DNA of 25,371 bases from Longimicrobiaceae bacterium (lineage in GTDB: Bacteria > Gemmatimonadota > Gemmatimonadetes > Longimicrobiales > Longimicrobiaceae), in NCBI GenBank assembly GCA_030146875.1, contig JASLAX010000090.1, forward strand, positions 1-25,371, in the 5' to 3' direction. Under the pieces are notes generated by a model. It saw only the letters and a list, made by a program, of their open reading frames with translations. It was not told where the DNA came from and did not search any database. This document shows, piece by piece, positions 9,020-16,528 of this stretch (within the stretch, counting starts at the first letter, position 1; each line of letters opens with the position of its first letter). Position numbers and translations under genes: made by a program.

Positions 9020-10246
9020 TCAGACGAACCTGACCCGCGCGAAGTGCCGCTTCCCCTTCTGCAGCACGACCTCCCCCTCCGCCGCCACGGTCGCGCCGCG
9101 GTCGGAGACGCGCTCGCCGTCCACCTGCACGGCACCCGCCTGCACCTGCCGCTGCGCGTCGTTCCCCGACGTGGCCAGCCCCGCCGCCACCAGGAGCTTC
9201 GCCAGCGGCACCCGCCCGTCCGCCACGCCCAGGTCCGCAGCCGCGACGTCGACGGTGGGGATGTCCTCCGGCACCTCCTTCTTCCGGAAGACGGTGTCGA
9301 AGTGCTCCGACGCCCCGCGCGCCGCGTCCGCGCCGTGGTACGCCTCCACGATGGCGGCGGCCAGGTCGCGCTTGGAGCGGTACGGGCTCTCCCGCACACC
9401 CGCGACCGCCGCGTTCAGCCTCTCGCCGCCCAGCCCCGAGGCCAGCGTCCACCACTCCTCCAGCAGGTCGTCCGGGATGGACATCGTCCGTCCGTACTGC
9501 TGCTCGGGCGCGTCGACCAGCCCCACGTAGTTGTCGTACGACTTCGACATCTTCTGCACCCCGTCGGTTCCCCGCAGGATGGGCATGATCACGCAGACCT
9601 GCGGCTCCTGCCCGTAGCGGTCCTGCAGGTCGCGGCCCACCAGCAGGTTGAACTTCTGGTCGGAACCCCCCAGCTCCACGTCGGCCTTCAGCGCCACGGA
9701 GTCGTACCCTTGCATGAGCGGGTACATGAACTCCACGATGGAGATGGGCCGCCCCTCCTGGTACCGCCGCGAGAAGTCGTCGCGCTCCAGCATCCGCGCC
9801 ACCGTGTACTGCGCGGTGAGCTTGAGCAGGTCCTCCAGCTTGAGCGGCGCCAGCCACGAGGAGTTGAACTCCACCCGCGTCCGGTCCGGGTCCAGGATGC
9901 GGAAGACCTGCTCCTGGTAGGTGCGGGCGTTCTCGCGCACCTCCTCCTCCGTGAGCTGCGGGCGCAGCTCGCTCCGCCCCGTGGGGTCGCCGATGCGGGC
10001 CGTGTAGTCGCCCACCACGAAGACCACGTCGTGCCCCAGCTCCTGGAAGGTGCGGAGCTTCCGGATGGAGACGGCGTGGCCGATGTGCAGGTCGGCGCGC
10101 GTGGGGTCGAAGCCCTGCTTCACGGTCAGCGGCTGGCCGCGGGCGGCCGAGCGCTCCAGCTTGCGGACGAGCTCCTCTTCCGGCACGATCTCCAGGGCAC
10201 CCCGGCGGATCGCGTCCATCTGCTCGTTCACGGGGGGGAAGGGCAC
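9020..10246 (-). CDS. tyrS: Tyrosyl-tRNA synthetase (TyrZ-type)
   Basis: This class I aminoacyl-tRNA synthetase charges tRNA-Tyr. The 408-residue product has HIGH at 54-57 within FDPTRADLHIGH, the tyrosine/ATP site region (VVGDYTARIGDPTGRS), QKFNLLVGRDLQ, and KMSKS at 232-236. A C-terminal S4-like RNA-binding domain covers about 345-408. A canonical KMSKS and a VNEQMDAIRRGA-type N-terminus fit the TyrZ group rather than the KFGKS type. The GTG at 10246 is chosen because GAGGA lies about 7 bases upstream and the family begins shortly before the EQ..IRRG motif; an ATG at 10219 is the alternative. A clear promoter lies 64 bp upstream. It is the first gene of the tyrS-folK-ligase-aroB run. Confidence 0.95.
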   Translation of the reverse strand: MPFPPVNEQMDAIRRGALEIVPEEELVRKLERSAARGQPLTVKQGFDPTRADLHIGHAVSIRKLRTFQELGHDVVFVVGDYTARIGDPTGRSELRPQLTEEEVRENARTYQEQVFRILDPDRTRVEFNSSWLAPLKLEDLLKLTAQYTVARMLERDDFSRRYQEGRPISIVEFMYPLMQGYDSVALKADVELGGSDQKFNLLVGRDLQDRYGQEPQVCVIMPILRGTDGVQKMSKSYDNYVGLVDAPEQQYGRTMSIPDDLLEEWWTLASGLGGERLNAAVAGVRESPYRSKRDLAAAIVEAYHGADAARGASEHFDTVFRKKEVPEDIPTVDVAAADLGVADGRVPLAKLLVAAGLATSGNDAQRQVQAGAVQVDGERVSDRGATVAAEGEVVLQKGKRHFARVRFV

Positions 10247-10309
10247 GTCTGTATCCTCAGGTTCCGGACGGACTTCGGTCGTTTGGAAGGGGGGTGGTCG
10301 GACGGGCGG

Positions 10310-10338
10310 AGTGTAGCCGGGGCGTCCGGCACACGCAA
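10310..10338 (-). promoter_or_regulatory. Sigma-70-type promoter of tyrS
   Basis: TTGCGT (10338-10333), a 17-bp spacer and TACACT (10315-10310) form a good promoter on the minus strand. Transcription would start near 10303 and leave a leader of about 57 nt. I see no T-box or other tRNA-sensing structure in that leader. Confidence 0.65.
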
Positions 10339-10364
10339 GGGCGGCAACCGGCACCGGGGGCTCG

Positions 10365-10586
10365 ATGCGGAACGCGGTCTTCACCTTCGACACCACGCAC
10401 CACGCCCTCTGGGCCGAGGAGCTCGCCGTGGAGGCGGGCATCCCCGCCGAGGTGGTCCCCGCCCCGCCCGCCGCCCACGCCCGCTGCGACCTGGCCCTGG
10501 AGTGCCTCCACGACGACGGCGACCGCCTCGCCGGCGCCCTCGCGTCCGCCGGGGTCGAGTTCTGTCGGTGGGAGGGCCGGGCCTAG
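10365..10586 (+). CDS. DUF3343 (putative Se/S carrier-like) small protein
   Basis: The 73-residue protein matches the DUF3343 pattern: an N-terminal TFDTTHHALWAEELAVEAGIP (7-27), then a VPAPPAAHARCDLALEC block (31-47) where the family has a proline followed by Ser-Ser-Cys-Gly-x-Ala-Leu. C41 aligns with the conserved cysteine; C47 and C67 are extra. Family members are annotated as putative selenium or sulfur carriers, but the function is unproven. The ATG has GGGGG 4-9 bases upstream. It is transcribed divergently from tyrS and followed at once by a terminator-like hairpin, so it looks monocistronic. No selenium or cysteine-desulfurase gene is beside it. Assignment is by motif only. Confidence 0.72.
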   Translation: MRNAVFTFDTTHHALWAEELAVEAGIPAEVVPAPPAAHARCDLALECLHDDGDRLAGALASAGVEFCRWEGRA

Positions 10587-10618
10587 CCGGGTTCCGGTGC
10601 GAGGCCCGGCTACGTTTT
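10576..10618 (+). terminator. Terminator-like hairpin after the DUF3343 gene
   Basis: GCCGGGCCT (10576-10584) pairs with AGGCCCGGC (10602-10610), a 9-bp stem overlapping the stop codon, followed by TACGTTTT. The loop of 17 nt can fold further (CCGG pairs). The short T-run supports intrinsic termination on the plus strand. Confidence 0.5.
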
Positions 10619-10935
10619 CCACGCGGAGACGCGGAGGACGCGGAGACGCGGAGAACTGCAACGGCCGGCGTGCATCGATGCACCCCCGCCCCGGACGTCG
10701 CGTGCGGCGGGGGATGAGAAGAGGGGGAGTGTAAAAAGAGCCCAAGGAGTTCGGGGTCGCGTCCCACGTGGCGTCGGCGGCGTCGCACAAACCCAGAGCT
10801 ACCAAAACTCCCAAAACTCCCCTCAGCTTTTCGTCGCCGCGGCTCCCGACGCGAGGCTGCGAGGCGACGGAACCCTCCGCGTCTCCGCGCCCTCCGCGTC
10901 TCCGCGTGAAGGCGGTTCAGCCCGATCGCCGCACC
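10587..10935. other. Gene-free region between DUF3343 gene and otsA 3' end
   Basis: No supported gene lies in these 349 bp. Most of it is occupied by the inverted-repeat element at 10620-10908. Short frames here translate into repeat-derived low-complexity strings. Confidence 0.65.
10620..10908. repeat. Element bounded by 34-bp inverted repeats (MITE-like)
   Basis: The 34-bp arms at 10620-10653 and 10875-10908 are reverse complements with a single mismatch. Each arm is itself two tandem copies of a GCGGAGACGCGGAG-like unit. The 221-bp interior holds a perfect 14-bp palindrome GTGCATCGATGCAC (10670-10683), an 8-bp stem CCCCCGCC/GGCGGGGG (10683-10690 with 10706-10713) and a tandem CCAAAACTC motif near 10800-10818. 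It has no coding capacity. It looks like a small non-autonomous mobile or structural repeat; target-site duplications are not evident. Confidence 0.6.
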
Positions 10936-12471
10936 TCAGTCCGACTCGTCCGGCTCCATCAGCGCCTCGATCGGAGCCGGCGGCGCGGGGGTGCCGCGGT
11001 CGGCGGCGATCCGGCCCCAGGTGTGGAACACGTCGCCCATCCAGTCGAAGATCGTCCGCAGGTTCGCCGAGAGCACCCGCATGCTCTCGCGCCGCTGCTC
11101 CTCGGGGAGGGTGAGCGCGTCGCGGATGCGGAGCGAGAAGCCCTCCGGGTCGTACGGGTTGATCAGCGTGGCGTGCTCCATCTCCTCCGCCGCGCCCGCG
11201 AAGGCGGAGAGGAGCAGCACGCCCTTGCCGTCCACCTGGCTGGCCACGAACTCCTTGGCCACCAGGTTCATCCCGTCCTGCAGCGACGACACGATGCAGA
11301 CGTCCGAGGCGCGGTAGAGCACGGCCAGCCGCTCGGCCGGGAGCGACTGCCGCACCAGGTGGATGGGGCGCCACTCCGCCGTGCCGAAGCGGTCGTTGAT
11401 CTCCCACACCTGCCGCTCCACCTTCTGGGCCAGGTCGTCGTACGCCTCGATGTCGCTGCGCGAGGGCACCGCCACCTGAACGAAGGTGAAGCGCCCGCGG
11501 AACTCCGGGTAGCGCTCCCACAGGAACTCCAGCGCCTTGAACTTCTCGGGCAGACCCTTGGAGTAGTCCAGCCGGTCCACCCCCATCCCCAGCATCCCCC
11601 CGCGGGGCACGTAGCGCTGCCGGAGCCGCGCCATCTCCTCCTCGGCCCCCGGCGCCGTGGCCGCCGCGCGGAACTGGTCCACGTCGATGGAGATGGGGAA
11701 GTCCGCCACGTGGCAGGTGTGCCCGTCGAGCGTGGCCGTGTGCCGCTCCCAGTTCACCTCCGCGCCCAGGAGCCGGCGGGCGCAGCGCAGGAAGTTGTCC
11801 CGGAACGAGGGGAGGTGGAAGCCGATCAGGTCGTTGGCCAGCAGCCCCCGCAGCAGGTACTCCGCCTGCGGCGAGAGCCGGAAGATGTCCAGCGGCGGCC
11901 AGGGGATGTGCCAGAAGTGCGCGAGCGTCAGGTCCGGCCGGCGCGAGCGGATCAGGTGGGGGGCCACCGCCAGGTGGTAGTCCTGCACCCAGATCGCCGC
12001 GTCGCGCCCCTCCACCTCTTCCAGCACCGCGTCGGCGAAGCGGCGGTTCACGCGGCGGTAGCGCTCCCAGTAGCGGGAGCGGATGCGCGTCAGGTCGGGC
12101 CGCAGGTGGCAGAGCGGCCACAGGAACTGGTTGGCGAACCCCAGGTAGTACCGATGGATGTCGGTGTGCGTGAGCCACACCCGGCGCAGGGTGTACGCGG
12201 GCGCCTCGGGGGGCACGCGGACGCGGTCGTGCGGGTCCACCACCGAGGCGTCCGCCTCCCCACTCCCCCAGGCCACCCAGGTGCCGCCCAGCGCCTGCAT
12301 GATGGGGTCGAGCGCCGAGGTCAGCCCGCCCGCCGGGCGGTTGACCCGCATCTCCCCCACCTCCTGCGACCAGTGGTGCTCGTACGGCTCCCGGTTGGAG
12401 ACCACCACGAACCGCTTGTCGGGAAAGCGCTCGCGGAAGAGGGGGACCAGGTCGGCGGCGGGCGTGGGCAT
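10936..12471 (-). CDS. otsA: Trehalose-6-phosphate synthase (GT20 family)
   Basis: The enzyme joins glucose from a nucleotide sugar to glucose-6-phosphate, giving trehalose-6-phosphate, usually for osmotic or desiccation tolerance. The 511-residue protein has VVVSNREPYE (22-31), RPAGGL (45-50), WVQDYHL (161-167), FPISIDVDQF (258-267), the donor-phosphate site GVDRLDYSKG (297-306, with R300 and K305) and the nucleotide-binding DGMNLVAKE (399-407, with D399 and E407). The length suits OtsA without a fused phosphatase domain. The ATG at 12471 lacks a strong ribosome site. It lies 45 bp downstream of the YtxH-like gene on the same strand. No otsB phosphatase gene is in the window. A related GT20 activity such as glucosylglycerol-phosphate synthase cannot be excluded. 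Confidence 0.88.
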   Translation of the reverse strand: MPTPAADLVPLFRERFPDKRFVVVSNREPYEHHWSQEVGEMRVNRPAGGLTSALDPIMQALGGTWVAWGSGEADASVVDPHDRVRVPPEAPAYTLRRVWLTHTDIHRYYLGFANQFLWPLCHLRPDLTRIRSRYWERYRRVNRRFADAVLEEVEGRDAAIWVQDYHLAVAPHLIRSRRPDLTLAHFWHIPWPPLDIFRLSPQAEYLLRGLLANDLIGFHLPSFRDNFLRCARRLLGAEVNWERHTATLDGHTCHVADFPISIDVDQFRAAATAPGAEEEMARLRQRYVPRGGMLGMGVDRLDYSKGLPEKFKALEFLWERYPEFRGRFTFVQVAVPSRSDIEAYDDLAQKVERQVWEINDRFGTAEWRPIHLVRQSLPAERLAVLYRASDVCIVSSLQDGMNLVAKEFVASQVDGKGVLLLSAFAGAAEEMEHATLINPYDPEGFSLRIRDALTLPEEQRRESMRVLSANLRTIFDWMGDVFHTWGRIAADRGTPAPPAPIEALMEPDESD

Positions 12472-12516
12472 CCGGCTTTCGGAAGAGGGCGGTCGTCGGT
12501 CGGGAGGAGGAGAGCG

Positions 12517-12846
12517 TCAGCCGCGGGCCCGCTCCCGGCGCCACGCCGCGGCGGAGCGGTCGGCGGGGCGGCGCGGGGGGTTCTCGGGCGGGGCGGCGTC
12601 CTCCGCCAGCTTCTCGTCGATGCGCCTGCGCAGCCGGGAGCGGGCGTCGCCCGCGAACGACTCCGCGCGGTCCGCGGCGCGGGCCAGGGAGCGCTTCGTC
12701 CGGCGGGTCAGGCGGCTGGTGGCGCGCCCCACGTCGGTCTTCTTCGCCTTCGGTCCCAGGAGCAGCGCCAGCCCGGCGCCCAGGACGGCCCCGCAGGCCA
12801 GGCCGCCCAGGAGGTTGAACCGTCTCGTCTCGTCGTCGTATTGCAT
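12517..12846 (-). CDS. YtxH-like small membrane protein
   Basis: The 109-residue protein has a single hydrophobic Gly/Ala/Leu-rich helix at about 12-30 (NLLGGLACGAVLGAGLALLL). A basic, Arg/Ala-rich helical tail then ends in a Pro/Arg-rich segment. This layout (short N-terminus, glycine-rich helix followed by GPK, amphipathic tail) is typical of YtxH-domain proteins, often linked to envelope or general stress. The ATG at 12846 is preceded by GGTGGA about 5 bases upstream. The frame continues upstream, but the region there has no supporting start. It lies just upstream of otsA on the same strand, so a shared stress-related transcript is plausible. The molecular function is unknown. Confidence 0.7.
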   Translation of the reverse strand: MQYDDETRRFNLLGGLACGAVLGAGLALLLGPKAKKTDVGRATSRLTRRTKRSLARAADRAESFAGDARSRLRRRIDEKLAEDAAPPENPPRRPADRSAAAWRRERARG

Positions 12847-12974
12847 CTTGATCCACCGCGTCGGGAAGGGGAGCCGGCGAGCGCCGGGGAGTAGCCCCGC
12901 CTCGCGGCGCAACGCGCGTGCCAGGGCGAACCCCAGGGTGCGGGCGGCCGGGGCCTCTCGCGCGGGCGGAACGC

Positions 12975-13002
12975 TTGCGGCACGTTTCGGGCGGGGTATA
13001 GT
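12975..13002 (+). promoter_or_regulatory. Promoter of the response-regulator / ligA operon
   Basis: TTGCGG (12975-12980) is followed after 16 bp by TATAGT (12997-13002), in an unusually AT-rich patch for this genome. Transcription would start near 13009, leaving a leader of about 75 nt. A second possible -10, TATGCT, lies at 13004-13009. Confidence 0.6.
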
Positions 13003-13083
13003 TTATGCTTTCCCGTATCGGTCCACCGCCACCGCGGCCTCCGCCGTGCATCCGGCGGACGTTCCACCCAGGAGGCTTCCGGA

Positions 13084-13497
13084 ATGACGGACTCCACCAA
13101 GACCGTCCTTCTCGTCGAGGACAACGAGGACAACCGGACGGTGTACCGGACGATCCTCGAGCACTTCGGCTACACGGTCATCGAGGCTCGCAACGGCGAG
13201 GACGGGGTCCGCATGGCGCGGGAGGACCACCCCGACCTGATCCTGATGGACATCTCCATCCCGCTCATCGACGGGTGGGAGGCGACCAAGATCCTGAAGG
13301 CCGACCCGGCCACGGCGGCCACCCCCATCATCGCGCTCACCGCCCACGCCCTGGCCACCGACCGCGCCAAGGCGCAGGAGGTCGGCTGCGACGGGTACCT
13401 GGCCAAGCCCTGCGAGCCCCGCCGCGTGGTCGCCGAGGTGGAGCGCTTCATCGGCCCCGGCCGGGGCGTGGAGCAGAAGCAGGGAGCCCAGGCTTGA
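13084..13497 (+). CDS. Single-domain response regulator (CheY/DivK-like)
   Basis: The 137-residue protein is a receiver domain alone. The acidic pocket (E12, D13), phospho-acceptor D56 in LILMDIS, T86 in IIALTAHA and K108 in YLAKP are all present. Without an output domain it must act through protein-protein contacts, as DivK and CheY do. A perfect AGGAGG lies 9 bases before the ATG. The stop codon overlaps the TTG start of the next gene, a diguanylate cyclase with its own receiver. No histidine kinase gene is nearby. Confidence 0.92.
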   Translation: MTDSTKTVLLVEDNEDNRTVYRTILEHFGYTVIEARNGEDGVRMAREDHPDLILMDISIPLIDGWEATKILKADPATAATPIIALTAHALATDRAKAQEVGCDGYLAKPCEPRRVVAEVERFIGPGRGVEQKQGAQA

Positions 13498-14468
13498 GCG
13501 ACGTCGGCACCGAGGAAGACCCCACCATCATCCTGGTGGTCGACGACCACCCCGACAACGTGGAGATCCTGGACGCCAGGCTCTCCTCGCGCGGGTACCG
13601 GGTGGAGACGGCCTCGAACGGCAAGGAGGCGCTGGAGCGGGTGGCGGGAACGCCGCCGCACCTGATCCTCTGCGACGTGATGATGCCCGAGATGGACGGG
13701 TACGAGTTCTCGCGCCGCGTCAAGAACGACGAGTCGCTGCCCTTCATCCCCATCATCCTGGTCACCGCCCGCGACTCCACCCAGGACAAGGTGGAGGGGC
13801 TGGAGGCGGGCGCCGACGACTACCTCACGAAGCCCATCAACTTCCCGGAGCTGGAGGCGCGCGTGCGCTCCATGCTCCGCATCAAGCGGCTGCAGGACGA
13901 GCTGGACCTGAAGAACCGCGAGCTGGAGACGGTCAACAAGCGCCTCCGCAAGCTCTCCATCACCGACGGCCTGACCGAGCTCTTCAACCACCGGCACGTG
14001 CACGAGCTGCTGCGCGACGAGTTCGAGCGCTCGGCGCGGAGCGGCGAGCAGGTGGCGGTGGCCATGCTGGACCTGGATCGCTTCAAGAACGTCAACGACA
14101 CCTACGGGCATCCCACGGGCGACGTGGTCCTGTTCGAGACCGCCGGCATCCTGAAGAAGACGGCGCGCGAGATCGACATGGTGGGGCGCTACGGCGGCGA
14201 GGAGTTCATCGCCATCCTGCCCAGCACGGGCGAGGAGGAGGCCGCGGCCTTCGCCGAGCGGATCCGCACCGGCGTGCAGGAGCACCTGTACCGCGACGAA
14301 GAGACCGAGATCCACATGACGGTCTCCTGCGGCGTCGCCTCCTTCCCGGCCGACGGCGTCGACTCGCCCGAGTCGCTCCTCAAGCGCGCCGACGAGGCGC
14401 TCTACGCCGCCAAGGAAGGCGGGCGCAACCGCGTGGTGCGCGCTTCGGAGATCTCCCCGACCCCATGA
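13494..14468 (+). CDS. REC-GGDEF response regulator, diguanylate cyclase (PleD-like)
   Basis: The 324-residue protein makes cyclic di-GMP under control of phosphorylation. The receiver domain covers about 10-128 with D17/D18, phospho-acceptor D61 and K113. A helical, probably coiled-coil linker (about 129-152) leads to the GGDEF domain (about 153-316) with the active-site motif GGEEF at 234-238. The inhibitory I-site RxxD is present (R225, D228), nine residues before GGEEF as in PleD, so product feedback is expected. The TTG at 13494 overlaps the previous stop codon (TTGA) and has AGGGAG upstream. Its own stop overlaps the ligA ATG (ATGA). The only weak point is the exact start. Confidence 0.93.
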   Translation: MSDVGTEEDPTIILVVDDHPDNVEILDARLSSRGYRVETASNGKEALERVAGTPPHLILCDVMMPEMDGYEFSRRVKNDESLPFIPIILVTARDSTQDKVEGLEAGADDYLTKPINFPELEARVRSMLRIKRLQDELDLKNRELETVNKRLRKLSITDGLTELFNHRHVHELLRDEFERSARSGEQVAVAMLDLDRFKNVNDTYGHPTGDVVLFETAGILKKTAREIDMVGRYGGEEFIAILPSTGEEEAAAFAERIRTGVQEHLYRDEETEIHMTVSCGVASFPADGVDSPESLLKRADEALYAAKEGGRNRVVRASEISPTP

Positions 14469-16528
14469 CCCCCGACGGACCGGCGGACCCCGCCGGGCGC
14501 GCCGCCGAGCTGCGTTCCCTGCTGCAGCGCGCCAACCACCAGTACTACGTCCTGGACGCCCCCACCCTCGCCGACGCGGAGTACGACCGGCTCTTCCGGG
14601 AGCTGCGCGTGCTGGAGGAGGCGAACCCGGAGCTGCGCACCCCCGACTCCCCCACCCTGCGCGTGGGAGCCGAGCCGGCGTCGCGGCTGGAGAAGACGGC
14701 GCACGTGGCGCCCATGCTCTCGCTGGACAACGCCTTCGACCCCGACGAGCTGCGCGCCTGGGAGACCAGGAACGCGCGCATCGCCGAGGAGGTGCGGAGC
14801 TGCGGCTACGTGGTCGAGCCCAAGATCGACGGGCTGGCCATCACGCTGACCTACCATGACGGGGTGCTGGTCCGCGGCGCCACCCGCGGCAACGGCACCA
14901 TCGGCGAGGACGTGACGCGCAACCTGCGCACGATCGGCGAGGTGCCGCTCCGGCTCATGGAGGGCGGCCCCGCGGCCCCGAAGGTGATGGAGGTGCGCGG
15001 CGAGGTCTTCATGCCCCTCTCCGGCTTCCAGGAGATGAACGCCGGGCGCGCCGCGGAGGGGCTCTCCACCTTCGCCAACCCGCGCAACGCCGCGGCCGGC
15101 GCCGTGCGCCAGCTCGACCCCGCCGTCACCGCGAAGCGCCCGCTGCGCTTCTTCGCCTACGCCATCCAGCTCGACCCGCGCTCCGGCGAGCCGCTCCCCG
15201 TCCGCACCCAGTGGGAGCTGCTGGAGGCGCTGGCGGCCTGGGGGCTCCCGGTGAACCCGCTGCGCACGCGCCGCGAGGACCTGGACGGGGTGCTGGAGTA
15301 CGTGACCGAGTTCGAGCGCCTGCGCCAGACGCTCGACTATGAGGTGGACGGCGCGGTGGTGAAGGTGGACCCGCTGGCGCTGCACGAGGAGCTGGGCGTG
15401 GTCGGCGGGCGCGAGCCGCGGTGGGCCACGGCCTACAAGTACGCGCCGGACCTGGCCGTCACGAAGCTCCTCTCCATCGGGCTGAACGTGGGGCGCACCG
15501 GGGCGCTGAACCCGTACGCGGTGCTGGAGCCGGTGGAGATCGGCGGGGTGACGGTGAAGCTGGCCACCCTGCACAACGAGGAGGACATCCAGCGCAAGGA
15601 CATCCGCCCGGGCGAGCGCGTGCTGGTGAAGCGCGCCGGCGAGGTGATCCCCCAGGTGGTGGGGCCGGTGCTGGAGGAGGGCGAGGCGCGCGGCGAGCCG
15701 TTCCGCATGCCCGACCGCTGCCCCGCCTGCGGCACGCCCGTGGAGCGCCCGCAGGACGAGGTGATGCTGTACTGCCCCAACGGCTCCTGCCCCGCGCGCA
15801 TCTACCAGGGGATCGTCCACTTCACCTCCCGCTCCGCGATGGACATCCGGGGGCTGGGCGAGCGCACCGTGGCGACCCTGCTGGAGACCAGGCTGGTCCG
15901 CGACGTGGGCGACCTGTATACTCTTCCGCTGGAGCGGGTCCTGGAGCTGGAGGGGTTCAAGCAAAAGTCGGCGGAGAACCTGCTGGCCGGGATCGAGGAG
16001 TCCAAGGGGCGCGGCCTGGCCCGCCTGCTCCACGGCCTGGGCGTGCGCCACGTGGGTGACCACGCGGCCCAGGTCCTGGCGAGGGCGTTCCGGAGCATGG
16101 ACCGGTTGCTGGCGGCCACCGAGGAGGAGATGGCGGCGGTCCACGGCATCGGGGGGACCACGGCGGCCGCCGTGGCGTCGTACCTGGCCGAGCCGCGCAA
16201 TCGCGAGACCATCGAGAAGCTCCGCGAGGCCGGCGTGGTGATGACCGAGGAGGCCCCCGAGCCTGCGGAGGGCGTGCTGAGCGGGCTCACCTTCGTCATC
16301 ACCGGCACCCTTCCCACCCTCTCCCGCGGCGACGCCACGGCCCTGATCGAGGGCGCCGGCGGGCGGGTGACGGGGAGCGTCACGAAGAAGACGGACTTCC
16401 TGCTCGCCGGGGCCGACGCCGGCTCCAAGCAGCAGAAGGCGCGGGAGCTGGGCGTTCCCGAGCTCACCGAGGCCGAACTCCTCGCCCGCCTGTCCGGCGA
16501 GACCCCCTCCTCCCCCGAAGAGCGATGA
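14465..16528 (+). CDS. ligA: NAD-dependent DNA ligase LigA
   Basis: LigA seals nicks in DNA during replication and repair using NAD. The 687-residue length is typical. The adenylated lysine is K120 in EPKIDGLA. The product has, in order, domain Ia (HQYYVLDAPTLADAEYDRLF), the adenylation domain, the OB fold, and a zinc finger with C419, C422, C437 and C442. Helix-hairpin-helix repeats (about 480-585) and a C-terminal BRCT domain (about 600-680) follow. The ATG overlaps the stop of the diguanylate cyclase gene, and its stop overlaps the next start, both as ATGA, so translation is coupled along the operon. All key residues are intact. Confidence 0.97.
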   Translation: MTPDGPADPAGRAAELRSLLQRANHQYYVLDAPTLADAEYDRLFRELRVLEEANPELRTPDSPTLRVGAEPASRLEKTAHVAPMLSLDNAFDPDELRAWETRNARIAEEVRSCGYVVEPKIDGLAITLTYHDGVLVRGATRGNGTIGEDVTRNLRTIGEVPLRLMEGGPAAPKVMEVRGEVFMPLSGFQEMNAGRAAEGLSTFANPRNAAAGAVRQLDPAVTAKRPLRFFAYAIQLDPRSGEPLPVRTQWELLEALAAWGLPVNPLRTRREDLDGVLEYVTEFERLRQTLDYEVDGAVVKVDPLALHEELGVVGGREPRWATAYKYAPDLAVTKLLSIGLNVGRTGALNPYAVLEPVEIGGVTVKLATLHNEEDIQRKDIRPGERVLVKRAGEVIPQVVGPVLEEGEARGEPFRMPDRCPACGTPVERPQDEVMLYCPNGSCPARIYQGIVHFTSRSAMDIRGLGERTVATLLETRLVRDVGDLYTLPLERVLELEGFKQKSAENLLAGIEESKGRGLARLLHGLGVRHVGDHAAQVLARAFRSMDRLLAATEEEMAAVHGIGGTTAAAVASYLAEPRNRETIEKLREAGVVMTEEAPEPAEGVLSGLTFVITGTLPTLSRGDATALIEGAGGRVTGSVTKKTDFLLAGADAGSKQQKARELGVPELTEAELLARLSGETPSSPEER

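Noticed and set aside
7748..10717. 989-codon plus-strand frame opposite tyrS, folK and the ligase
   Set aside because: The minus-strand genes have intact motifs, ribosome sites and a promoter; this frame has none.
10620..10908. CRISPR-like array from the repeated GCGGAGACGCGGAG units
   Set aside because: There are only two units per arm, adjacent rather than separated by spacers, and no cas genes are present.
10768..12894. 708-codon plus-strand frame opposite otsA
   Set aside because: It is antisense to otsA and begins inside the inverted-repeat element; there is no recognisable domain.
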